From NCBI GenBank assembly GCA_030537895.1, contig JAUNVA010000018.1, positions 1 through 39,543 on the forward strand: a stretch of 39,543 bases of DNA. The letters run 5' to 3'. The translations under genes and the position numbers were made by a program. The notes below the pieces were generated by a model. The model was not told the origin of the DNA, did no database searches, and was given only the letters and a program-made list of their open reading frames with translations. Shown here one piece after another: positions 1-7,934 of the stretch. The DNA is from Bowdeniella nasicola. Lineage in GTDB: Bacteria > Actinomycetota > Actinomycetes > Actinomycetales > Actinomycetaceae. Every line of letters begins with the position of its first letter. Position 1 is the first letter of the stretch.

Positions 1-54
1 ACCCGCGACCCTCACCTTGGCAAGGTGATGCTCTACCAACTGAGCCACATCCGC
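1..54 (-). tRNA. tRNA-Gly (anticodon GCC), 3' end cut by window edge
   Basis: Read on the minus strand from 54 down to 1, the sequence starts GCGGATG. It has a D-arm GCTC..GAGC and an anticodon arm TCACC-TTGCCAA-GGTGA whose loop carries GCC, decoding glycine GGC/GGU. A short variable region and the start of the T-arm follow. The window ends before the T-loop, acceptor 3' strand and CCA position, so roughly 22 bases are missing. The cloverleaf parts visible are regular. A good promoter lies just upstream. Confidence 0.93.
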
Positions 55-74
55 ACTGCGCTAAGCGCTCACCC

Positions 75-103
75 AGTGTAACTAGGTGGCCCCGGAGGGT
101 CAA
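75..103 (-). promoter_or_regulatory. Promoter of tRNA-Gly
   Basis: On the minus strand a -35 TTGACC (98-103) and a -10 TACACT (75-80) are separated by exactly 17 bp, and the tRNA starts about 21 nt after the -10. This is the best -35/-10 pair I found in the window. The -35 box overlaps the stop codon region of the upstream membrane protein gene, so the tRNA is probably transcribed independently of it. Confidence 0.75.
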
Positions 104-737
104 AACGCTCGAGGAGTCCTCAGCTCTTTCACCCAGTACTGGCCAACGCACGTGAAGCCAAACGCACGTGAAGCCAAGGGAAGCGTAGTAGTCAGGCCCC
201 CAGCCGGGGTCACCACCCTCCGGTAACCGGGGCCGATCTGTTCACCGAGTCGCTCGAAAGAGAATATGCCCGGCGTCAGGTCCCAATACGTTGCCGTCAC
301 GTAGTCCAGATCACGCTGCAGGGGCCCGGCCTCCGCGTCGTGCGTCAGTACGTACCCGACCGTGTCCGTGCCGCGCATGATGAGAGAGGCCGATTCCGAA
401 TCATCGGAGCAGTGGATGACGGTGTGAAATCGCGCACGTCGTCCGCATGGTGAGCGAGAAGATATCGCAGGTAGGGATCTTCGGCGCGAGTTGGGACGAC
501 CGCGTCGCGCGAGTCGCCGGGCCGCGGGGCGAGGAGCCGGTAGAGGCTCGCGATCTGAATGATGACCAACACAACGGTGGGGCCGTCCATCGGCCAGACG
601 CTGAGCGCGATGTGATAGAAAATCTGGGCGATACAGCCAGCAAGGTTGATGAAGAGTAGGCGCATGAGGCGTAACTCCATCATCGAGATGATCACAATGA
701 CCGATCCAAACCAGCCAAAGAGCTCGAGCCACGGCAT
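100..737 (-). pseudogene. YgjV-like small membrane protein, frameshifted
   Basis: The first frame starts at the ATG at 737 (MPWLELFGWFG...) and encodes two or three hydrophobic segments in about 70 residues, resembling the YgjV inner-membrane family, then a soluble stretch ending LRYLLAHHADDVRDF. At the run of three A's at 427-429 (TTT on the coding strand) sensible sequence jumps to another frame, continuing HTVIHCSDDSESASL to a stop at 100-102. Adding one T would give a continuous protein of about 212 residues. As written, the upstream frame runs on to a nonsense tail and stops at 345. The cause could be a real mutation, a sequencing error in a short homopolymer, or -1 slippage; the sequence alone cannot tell. 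A -10 TATACT lies upstream. The biochemical role of the family is not known to me. Confidence 0.7.
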
Positions 738-772
738 TGCGGACCTGCCTGTCGATGTGAGGGAAGCCTCGC

Positions 773-778
773 AGTATA
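773..778 (-). promoter_or_regulatory. -10 element of the YgjV-like gene
   Basis: TATACT on the minus strand, about 35 nt before the ATG at 737. It lies in the 142-bp divergent gap with glgX. No convincing -35 is seen 17 bp upstream. A modest AGG-containing ribosome site precedes the ATG. Confidence 0.45.
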
Positions 779-879
779 GGTCGAGTCTGATGCGCTAAGC
801 CAGAACTGTGACGAAGCGCAATCCCCGCAGGGCTCGGCGAAGCGCGCCATGAGGCGTGAGTCCATGTCACCCTTAGACC

Positions 880-3108
880 ATGCAGATTTGGCCTGGACAG
901 CCCTACCCCCTCGGTGCCACCTACGATGGCTCCGGGACGAACTTCGCGTTGATGTCGCGGATCGCGGACGCCGTCGAGCTGTGCCTTATCGCGCAGGACG
1001 GCACAGAGACGCGCATCAACCTCACCGAGGTTGATGCCCACGTCTGGCACGCCTACTTGCCCGGTATCCAGCCGGGCCAACGCTACGGCTATCGCGTGCA
1101 CGGCCCCTACGATCCGGGTGCGGGACATCGTTGCGATCCCTCAAAACTGCTGCTGGACCCGTATGCGAAGGCCATCCACGGTCAGATCGACGGCGACCAA
1201 GCCCTGTACTCCTACCGTTTTGGCAACCCGGAAGAACGCCACGAGGAAGACTCAGCCGCCCACGCCATGCTCGGCGTCGTTGTCAACCCGTTTTTCGACT
1301 GGGGGCATGACCGCCCGCCGCGCCACGAATATCACGAGTCGGTCATCTATGAGGCGCACGTGAAGGGTATGACGCAGCTGCACCCCGACGTGCCCGAGGA
1401 GCTGCGGGGCACATATGCGGGCCTCGCGCATCCGGCGATGATCGAGCACCTGTCCTCGCTTGGGGTCACGGCGATCGAGCTCATGCCCGTGCACCAGTTC
1501 GTGGATGACCCCCATCTGCAAGAGCGTGGGCTGCACAACTACTGGGGCTATAACACCATTGGATTCTTCGCACCCCACAACGGCTACGCTGCCTTCGGTT
1601 CGGATGGTCAGCAAGTCCAAGAGTTCAAGTCCCTTGTGAAGGCCATGCACGACGCGAACATCGAGGTGATCCTCGACGTCGTGTACAACCACACGGCCGA
1701 GGGTAACCACCTCGGTCCTACGCTCTCCTTCCGCGGTATCGACAATGCGGCCTACTATCGGCTGGTCGATCACGACCCCTCGCACTATTTCGACACCACG
1801 GGGACGGGAAATTCGCTTCTCATGCGCTCCCCCGCCGTCTTGCAGCTCATCATGGATTCGCTGCGCTACTGGGTTGAAGAGATGCACGTCGATGGCTTCC
1901 GTTTCGATCTGGCCTCGACGCTCGCGCGCCAGTTCCACGAGGTGGATCGGCTCGCTGTCTTTTTCGATCTCGTTCATCAAGACCCCGTTATTAGCCAGGT
2001 GAAGCTCATCGCGGAACCGTGGGACCTGGGCGACGGCGGCTACCAAGTGGGTGGCTTCCCTCCCCTGTGGACCGAATGGAATGGGCAGTACCGCGACACG
2101 GTGCGTGACTTCTGGCGCGGAGAACCCTCGACCCTCTCCGAGTTCGCCTCCCGGCTCACGGGTTCCTCCGACCTGTACGAACACTCGGGCCGACGCCCGT
2201 TTGCCTCCATCAACTTCGTGACCGCCCACGACGGGTTCACCCTGCGTGACCTCGTCTCTTACAACGAGAAACACAATGAGGCAAATGGCGAGGGCGGCGC
2301 CGACGGCGAGGCACACAACCGCTCGTGGAACTGTGGAGCGGAAGGTCCGACCGACGACCCACAGGTCAATCGGCTGCGCGAACGCCAGCAGCGCAACTTC
2401 CTCGCAACCCTGCTCGCCAGCCAAGGGGTCCCGATGATCTCGCACGGTGACGAACTCGGGCGCAGCCAGGCGGGCAACAACAACACCTACTGCCAGGACA
2501 CCGAACTGTCGTGGATCTCCTGGGATCTCGACGAATCGCAGGAGGAGCTACTCGCCTTCACACGTCGGCTGATCGCGCTGCGCCACAATCACCCGGTATT
2601 CCGGCGCCGCCGCTTCTTCGCGGGCGCCCCCGAGCATGGCGGTGAATCAGACATCGGTGACATCGAGTGGTTCACCCCGGCCGCCTCACGGATGTCGGAC
2701 GCCGACTGGAACACCACCTACGCACGCTCCATCATGGTCTTCCTCAATGGGCACGCCATCCCCGAACCGGACCAGCGCGGCCAGCGCATCGAAGACGACT
2801 CCTTCCTCGTGCTGTTCAACGCGGCTGCCGAGCGAATCGAGTTCACGATGCCGGACGTGACCTACGGAGCTGCCTGGGAGGTCGTCGTCGACACGAACTC
2901 GCCCGAGACACGCGGAACCTTGGTCTCGCCGGGTGGGACACTCATGGTCGAGTCCCGCTCCGTGGCCTACCTGCGCTCGACCGACGCGCCGAGCGAACAC
3001 GACGACGTCGATCTTGCAAGCAAGGCCGAACGCGTAGACCCCGACATCCCTCGCTCGGATGGCGCACCCCACGGCGAGCACGTGGGCGGGAGTACACACG
3101 ACGGTTAG
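880..3108 (+). CDS. glgX: Glycogen debranching enzyme GlgX (TreX-type isoamylase)
   Basis: This 742-residue GH13_11 protein hydrolyses alpha-1,6 branches of glycogen or limit dextrins in the cytoplasm. It starts MQIWPGQPYPLGATYDG, the usual N terminus of the family, with a CBM48 domain in about the first 150 residues and the catalytic barrel after it. The GH13 triad is intact: nucleophile D343 in DGFRFDLA, acid/base E379 in IAEPWDLG, and D451 in TAHDGFTL. The last 40 or so residues are a polar, acidic tail beyond the usual C terminus. No Shine-Dalgarno sequence precedes the ATG. The gene heads an operon with treY (9 bp away) and treZ, so it most likely supplies linear maltooligosaccharides for trehalose synthesis, as TreX does, as well as serving general glycogen breakdown. 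Confidence 0.95.
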   Translation: MQIWPGQPYPLGATYDGSGTNFALMSRIADAVELCLIAQDGTETRINLTEVDAHVWHAYLPGIQPGQRYGYRVHGPYDPGAGHRCDPSKLLLDPYAKAIHGQIDGDQALYSYRFGNPEERHEEDSAAHAMLGVVVNPFFDWGHDRPPRHEYHESVIYEAHVKGMTQLHPDVPEELRGTYAGLAHPAMIEHLSSLGVTAIELMPVHQFVDDPHLQERGLHNYWGYNTIGFFAPHNGYAAFGSDGQQVQEFKSLVKAMHDANIEVILDVVYNHTAEGNHLGPTLSFRGIDNAAYYRLVDHDPSHYFDTTGTGNSLLMRSPAVLQLIMDSLRYWVEEMHVDGFRFDLASTLARQFHEVDRLAVFFDLVHQDPVISQVKLIAEPWDLGDGGYQVGGFPPLWTEWNGQYRDTVRDFWRGEPSTLSEFASRLTGSSDLYEHSGRRPFASINFVTAHDGFTLRDLVSYNEKHNEANGEGGADGEAHNRSWNCGAEGPTDDPQVNRLRERQQRNFLATLLASQGVPMISHGDELGRSQAGNNNTYCQDTELSWISWDLDESQEELLAFTRRLIALRHNHPVFRRRRFFAGAPEHGGESDIGDIEWFTPAASRMSDADWNTTYARSIMVFLNGHAIPEPDQRGQRIEDDSFLVLFNAAAERIEFTMPDVTYGAAWEVVVDTNSPETRGTLVSPGGTLMVESRSVAYLRSTDAPSEHDDVDLASKAERVDPDIPRSDGAPHGEHVGGSTHDG

Positions 3109-3111
3109 CCT
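3106..3111 (+). promoter_or_regulatory. Putative internal leaderless promoter (-10) for treY
   Basis: TAGCCT ends 6 nt before the treY ATG, so transcription starting 7 nt downstream would begin at the start codon itself. The T-A-G is also the stop codon of glgX. The -35 region is poor. An AGGGA only 1-2 nt from the ATG is too close to act as a normal ribosome site. See the finding on recurrent leaderless signals. Confidence 0.4.
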
Positions 3112-3117
3112 AGGGAT

Positions 3118-5595
3118 ATGCCTCATCCGCAAAGCCACGTGCCCGCGGCCAACCGCCGCACCCCGATCACGACCTACCGGCTACAACTGACCGAAGACTT
3201 CACCTTCGATACGGCCCGTACGGTCCTGCCCTACCTTGCCGCGCTCGGGGTGAGTGACCTGTACCTGTCTCCTATCCTGCAGGCCGCTCCCGGCTCCACC
3301 CACGGGTACGACGTCGTTGATCACACGGCAATCTCGGTAGAACTCGGCGGCCGAGACGCCTTCGAGCGCCTTGCCGAGGCCGCGCACGACGCCGGACTCG
3401 GGGTCCTCGTGGATCTTGTGCCCAACCATATGGCCGTCCCCACACCAGCCTGGCACAACCGAGCACTGTGGTCCGTCTTGAAGGAGGGCGAGCACTCCCC
3501 CTACGCGCACTGGTTCGACGTGGACTTTGGCTCCGATGGGCTCCTCATGCCGGTCCTCGGTGACCGGATCGGGGCCGTGTTGGCGCGCGGTGAACTGGTC
3601 GTCGAGGAGCTCACCGACCCGGGTTCTCCCGGTGGCACGGTGCTGCGCTATTTTGATCACGTCTTTCCCGTGCGATCGGGCACGGAACAGCTGCCGCTTG
3701 CCGAACTCGTGGAGCGCCAGCACTACCGCCTCGCGTATTGGAAGGTCGCAGACGAAGAGACAAACTACCGACGCTTCTTCGATGTCGGCACTCTCGCGGC
3801 GGTGCGGGTCGAAATCCCCGACGTGTTTGACGCCACCCACGCGCTCCTGCTCGACCTGCTGAAGAGCGGCCACATCGATGCCTTCCGTGTCGACCACCCC
3901 GACGGCCTCGCCGACCCGCAGGGATATTTCGAGCGGCTACACGAAGCAACGGGTGGCGCCTACGTGGTGGCCGAGAAGATCCTGGAGGGTGATGAGAAAC
4001 TGCCCGAGGGTTGGCCGGTGGCCGGCACGACGGGCTACGACGCCGCGTGGCGGATCGGCGGCGTGCAGATCGACCCGCACGGAGCTACGGACCTGGCGAG
4101 CGTCATGACGGAGCTCACCGGCGACCTGCCCGGGGCACTTGACTCCCTCATTGAAGAAGCCAAGCGGCAGATCATCGCGACCTCCCTGCAGGCGGAGGTC
4201 GACCGGATCGCGGCCCTTGCGGCCGAGATCTGCCACGACGACATTCGCTTGCGGGACCACACGAAAGTGGCGTTGAAAGCCTGCCTCATCGAACTCGTCG
4301 TCGCGATCGATCGCTACCGCGCCTACGTGCGCCCAGCCACCCCCGGGGAGGCCTGGCACGACCTGGAGCCAGAACAGGCCGAAACCCTAGCGGAGGCGGC
4401 GCGCACCGCTGCCGAACGCCTGCCCGAGGACATGCAGGACACGCTCGCCGTCGTCATGGATCTCATTACCGGGACGGAGGTTGGCTCCGCGGGTCGCACC
4501 CACGAGGAACGACGCGCCGAGCTCGCTGTGCGATTCCAGCAGGTCTGCGGTGCCGTCACGGCAAAGGGGGTGGAAGATACCGCCTACTACCGCTATACGC
4601 TGCTCGCCTCACTCACTGAGGTTGGTGGGGATCCGCACGCGTTCGGGGTACACCCCGACGACCTCATCGCCTGGGCCCAAGATCTTGGGCGGCGCTTCCC
4701 CCTGTCCATGACACTGGGCACGACGCATGACACGAAACGCGGCGAAGACGTGCGTGCCCGCCTCGCGGCACTCACCCAGGGCGCGGATATGTGGCGCGAG
4801 CTTGTGGCTCGGCACGCGCATCTCTTTGCGGGCGTCGACGGGCGCATGACGAACCTTCTGTGGCAAATCCTGTACGCAACCCACGGCGCATCCGACCCGA
4901 TGACTGCCAGCCGACTGTCTGCCTTTGCGGTGAAGGCTGCCCGAGAGGAAAAGACCTTCACCACCTGGACGGCCCCCGACGAGGAGGCCGAGCAGCGCAT
5001 GGTCCAAGCGGCCTGCACGGCGCTGAACGATCCGCAGGTCCTCGCTGATTTCCGTGCGCTCGATCGTCGCCTTGCCGAGGGGCTGCGCGTCGCAATTCTC
5101 GCAACGAAGGCCATCCAGCTCACGCTCATCGGCGTCGCGGATATCTACCAGGGCAGCGAGGTGATCCGCACCTCGCTCGTCGACCCGGATAACCGCCGCC
5201 CCGTCGACTTCGAGGCACTCTACTCGCAGCTGCGTCTCTTAGACGGCGGCGCCCGCCCGCAGGGGCTCGACCAGGAGAAACTCGCCCTGACCGCGGCAAT
5301 CACACGGCTGCGACGCACGCATCACGAGGCTTTTTTGGATGGCGAGATCACCCCTCTTCCCACGACGACGGCCTACGCTCTGGCCTACGCACGCGGGGCT
5401 GATCGCGACGTCGTCGTCGTAGCCGAACGGCTGGGCGCCCGCGTGAGCGACCGTGGCGGCTTTGCCACCCACGAAGTGGTGCTAGAGGAAGGTAGCTGGC
5501 GCGATATCCTCACCGGACGCACGATAAGCGGCGGGCCCGTGCGTCTCGCTGAACTCCTGGATACCTGGCCTGTCGCGGTGGTGGTGCGCGCATGA
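3118..5595 (+). CDS. treY: Maltooligosyltrehalose synthase TreY
   Basis: TreY (825 residues, GH13_26) isomerises the reducing-end alpha-1,4 bond of maltooligosaccharides to the alpha,alpha-1,1 bond, giving maltooligosyltrehalose. The N terminus TPITTYRLQLTEDFTF and the motif LYLSPILQAAPGSTHGYDV are diagnostic. Catalytic residues are visible: D259 in DAFRVDHPDGL, E286 in VVAEKILEG and D538 in TTHDTKRGED. It is somewhat longer than many TreY proteins (about 720-770), with long helical inserts in the middle. It lies 9 bp after glgX and overlaps treZ by ATGA, so the two trehalose enzymes are translationally coupled. Function is assigned with high confidence from family and context. Confidence 0.96.
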   Translation: MPHPQSHVPAANRRTPITTYRLQLTEDFTFDTARTVLPYLAALGVSDLYLSPILQAAPGSTHGYDVVDHTAISVELGGRDAFERLAEAAHDAGLGVLVDLVPNHMAVPTPAWHNRALWSVLKEGEHSPYAHWFDVDFGSDGLLMPVLGDRIGAVLARGELVVEELTDPGSPGGTVLRYFDHVFPVRSGTEQLPLAELVERQHYRLAYWKVADEETNYRRFFDVGTLAAVRVEIPDVFDATHALLLDLLKSGHIDAFRVDHPDGLADPQGYFERLHEATGGAYVVAEKILEGDEKLPEGWPVAGTTGYDAAWRIGGVQIDPHGATDLASVMTELTGDLPGALDSLIEEAKRQIIATSLQAEVDRIAALAAEICHDDIRLRDHTKVALKACLIELVVAIDRYRAYVRPATPGEAWHDLEPEQAETLAEAARTAAERLPEDMQDTLAVVMDLITGTEVGSAGRTHEERRAELAVRFQQVCGAVTAKGVEDTAYYRYTLLASLTEVGGDPHAFGVHPDDLIAWAQDLGRRFPLSMTLGTTHDTKRGEDVRARLAALTQGADMWRELVARHAHLFAGVDGRMTNLLWQILYATHGASDPMTASRLSAFAVKAAREEKTFTTWTAPDEEAEQRMVQAACTALNDPQVLADFRALDRRLAEGLRVAILATKAIQLTLIGVADIYQGSEVIRTSLVDPDNRRPVDFEALYSQLRLLDGGARPQGLDQEKLALTAAITRLRRTHHEAFLDGEITPLPTTTAYALAYARGADRDVVVVAERLGARVSDRGGFATHEVVLEEGSWRDILTGRTISGGPVRLAELLDTWPVAVVVRA

Positions 5596-7331
5596 TCCCG
5601 GTCCGCGTATGGGCGCCACGTGCGAGACGAGTCGACCTCATCGTTGAGGGCACGGCCCGTGCGATGTCGCCCGAGCCGGGTGACTGGTATGCCGCACAGC
5701 TACCGGCGGGCACCCGCTATGCCTTTTCTCTGGATGGTGGGCCAGCCCGCCCCGACCCCCGGTCGGCCTATCAACCGGAGGGAGTACACGGCCCGAGTGA
5801 GGTTGTCGATACCTCGGCATTCGCTTGGACGGACCGCAACTATCAGGGGGTGGAGGCGCTCGGCGCGGTCATGTATGAACTGCACGTGGGGACCTTCACC
5901 CCGCAGGGCACGCTCCGCTCCGCCATTGAGCGTCTGGATTACTTGAAGGACCTGGGCGTGACCATGGTCGAGCTGATGCCACTCGCCGCGTTCCCGGGCC
6001 GCGCAGGCTGGGGCTACGACGGCGTCGCCCTGTGGTCTGTGCACGAGGCCTACGGCGGACCGCGAGCCCTACAGGAGTTCGTGGACGCCGCCCACGCGCG
6101 CGGCCTCGGTGTGTGTCTGGATGTCGTGCACAACCACCTCGGTCCCTCGGGCAATTACCTGGGCGAGTTTGGTCCGTACTTCACGGACCGCCACCACACC
6201 CCGTGGGGCGCCGCCGTTAACCTCGACGGGGACGGATCCCACGAAGTGCGCCGCTTCATCATCGACTCGTGCCTGCGCTGGTTCTCCGACTTCCACGTCG
6301 ACGCGCTGCGTCTGGATGCCGTGCATGCCCTCATCGATGAGTCTCACCCCCATCTTCTCGCGCAACTCTCGGATGAGGTCGCCGCCCTGCGCGACCGTCT
6401 CGCCCGTCCCCTCAGCCTCATCGCGGAGTCGGACCTGAATGATGTCTCGATGGTCACTCCAACCGCTCGCGGTGGCCTCGGGATGGACGCCCAGTGGGAC
6501 GACGACGTTCACCATGCCCTCCATGCCTGGCTGACCGGGGAGCGCCACGGATACTACGGCGATTTTGGAGATTCTGAGACTCTCGCAAAGGCCTTCACAG
6601 AGGTGTTTGTCCACAATGGCACATACTCCTCGTTCCGCGAGAAGATCTGGGGACGTCCCGTACCTGCAGAGGTGGACAGACGCCGATTTGTCACGTTCAC
6701 CGAGAACCACGACCAGGTCGGCAACCGCGGAATGGGAGACCGCCCGAGCGAGCGCCACCCGCTTGGCCTTGTCGCCGGTGGCGCCGCCCTCGTGCTCCTG
6801 AGCCCCTTCACGCCCATGATCTTTCAGGGCCAAGAGTTTGCCGCGTCGACTCCCTTCCCCTTCTTTACCGATCACGACGACGACGAGCTCGCCGAGGCGG
6901 TACGCCGCGGTCGCCGCGAGGAGTTCGCCCGCCACGGATGGGCCGAGCTCTATGGCGCCGACGCCAGTGTGCCTGACCCTCAGTCCCCCTCGACCTTCGA
7001 GCGGGCACACCTGCGTTGGGAGGAACTGGACCAAGACCCGCACCGTACGATGCTCGCCTGGTTCCGCCGCCTCATCCAGGTCCGCGCTCGCCTCGAGGAA
7101 ATGCCGCGCCCGCACACCGCATTCGACTACGGGCGCGACTGGTGTGCGCTGCGCCGAGCTGATGTTGTGGTCGCTGTCAACCGAGCTGAAGAGCCCGTAC
7201 ACATTCACGTGGGTGGCGGAGACCTCGACGCCGCCATGGGCGAACACCAGCCATGTCTCAAGGACGGTGTTCTGCAGCTGCCGGGGCGCTCGAGCGCCCT
7301 GGTCCTCGGCGTGCCGACCTCCGCCCACTAG
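5592..7331 (+). CDS. treZ: Maltooligosyltrehalose trehalohydrolase TreZ
   Basis: TreZ (579 residues, GH13_10) cleaves maltooligosyltrehalose to free trehalose and a shortened maltooligosaccharide. An N-terminal beta-sandwich domain (VRVWAPRARRVDL, residues 3-90) is followed by the barrel with YELHVGTFTPQGT, GYDGVALW and DVVHNHLGPSGNYL. The catalytic residues D242 (LRLDAVHAL), E279 (LIAESDLND) and D374 (ENHDQVGNR) are intact and spaced as in the Sulfolobus enzyme. The start ATG overlaps the treY stop as ATGA. This completes the glgX-treY-treZ operon, a full glycogen-to-trehalose path, useful for osmotic or desiccation stress and as carbon storage turnover. Confidence 0.96.
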   Translation: MIPVRVWAPRARRVDLIVEGTARAMSPEPGDWYAAQLPAGTRYAFSLDGGPARPDPRSAYQPEGVHGPSEVVDTSAFAWTDRNYQGVEALGAVMYELHVGTFTPQGTLRSAIERLDYLKDLGVTMVELMPLAAFPGRAGWGYDGVALWSVHEAYGGPRALQEFVDAAHARGLGVCLDVVHNHLGPSGNYLGEFGPYFTDRHHTPWGAAVNLDGDGSHEVRRFIIDSCLRWFSDFHVDALRLDAVHALIDESHPHLLAQLSDEVAALRDRLARPLSLIAESDLNDVSMVTPTARGGLGMDAQWDDDVHHALHAWLTGERHGYYGDFGDSETLAKAFTEVFVHNGTYSSFREKIWGRPVPAEVDRRRFVTFTENHDQVGNRGMGDRPSERHPLGLVAGGAALVLLSPFTPMIFQGQEFAASTPFPFFTDHDDDELAEAVRRGRREEFARHGWAELYGADASVPDPQSPSTFERAHLRWEELDQDPHRTMLAWFRRLIQVRARLEEMPRPHTAFDYGRDWCALRRADVVVAVNRAEEPVHIHVGGGDLDAAMGEHQPCLKDGVLQLPGRSSALVLGVPTSAH

Positions 7332-7342
7332 CGCGCGTGTCC

Positions 7343-7348
7343 TAGCCT
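7343..7348 (+). promoter_or_regulatory. Putative leaderless promoter (-10) for DUF3000-rnd
   Basis: TAGCCT lies in the 24-bp gap after treZ and ends 7 nt before the GTG start, the same arrangement as at treY. The GAGGGT between them is too close to the GTG for a standard ribosome site. No clear -35 is seen. Confidence 0.4.
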
Positions 7349-7355
7349 TGAGGGT

Positions 7356-7934
7356 GTGAAGACTTCCAGTGCGCCCGGTGAGTTTGTCCGCGCACTGTCG
7401 TCCCTTCGGGGCCACCAGCTGCGTCCCGAGATCAGTGTTGAGGAGATCCCCGGGCCCACCCGACTCGCTCCCTACGCGGCGGCACTGAGTGCCGAAGTCA
7501 CTCGCCCACCCAGCGGTGAGGACCTGTCGGGCCACGCGAAATTCGTCGTACTCTACGATCCGGACGGACAGCCCGCGTGGCACGGCGCCTTCCGACTCAT
7601 CATTTTGGTGCGCGCTCCCATGGACGACGAAGTCGCGGACGACCCGCTCCTAGGGGAAGTCGGTTGGTCCTGGCTCTCCAGTGCTCTCGAGGAATGCGGG
7701 GCCGGCTACCATCACCTATCGGGCACCGTGACGCGCGTCCTGTCGGAGAGTTTTGGAGGCCTCAGCCTGACCGACTCCAGCGTCGACATGGAAATCCGCG
7801 GGTCTTTGACCCCGGTCACGGAAGACCTCGGGCCGCACCTGAAGGCTTGGTTGCGCCTCATCGAAATGGCGTGCGACCTCACGCCGCTGCCGCAGCTCAT
7901 TACTCCCCGCACCCACCCGAAACCGAACGTATGA
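7356..7934 (+). CDS. DUF3000 family protein
   Basis: A 192-residue soluble protein of the actinobacterial DUF3000 family (mycobacterial relative Rv2680). The start is GTG, giving MKTSSAPGEFVRALSSLRG. Conserved-looking stretches are EISVEEIPGPTRLAPYAAAL and VGWSWLSSALEECGAGYHHL, the second with clustered Trp, Cys and His. No catalytic motif, signal peptide or membrane segment can be seen. It overlaps rnd by ATGA, and this pairing is conserved in many actinobacteria, which suggests a job linked to RNase D or RNA processing. That link is inference from context only; the biochemical function is unknown. Confidence 0.85.
   Translation: MKTSSAPGEFVRALSSLRGHQLRPEISVEEIPGPTRLAPYAAALSAEVTRPPSGEDLSGHAKFVVLYDPDGQPAWHGAFRLIILVRAPMDDEVADDPLLGEVGWSWLSSALEECGAGYHHLSGTVTRVLSESFGGLSLTDSSVDMEIRGSLTPVTEDLGPHLKAWLRLIEMACDLTPLPQLITPRTHPKPNV

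Noticed and set aside
100..1128. Long open frame on the minus strand spanning the YgjV-like gene and the start of glgX
   Set aside because: Only its last 110 or so codons look like protein; the rest is antisense to glgX and out of frame with the membrane segments. I used the C-terminal part in the frameshift interpretation only.
1252..2445. 397-codon open frame antisense to glgX
   Set aside because: It lies wholly opposite a well-supported enzyme gene and has no recognisable domain; long shadow frames are expected at this GC content.
6069..7583. 504-codon open frame antisense to treZ and DUF3000
   Set aside because: Opposite two real genes, low-complexity Val/Gly/Arg text and no ribosome site.
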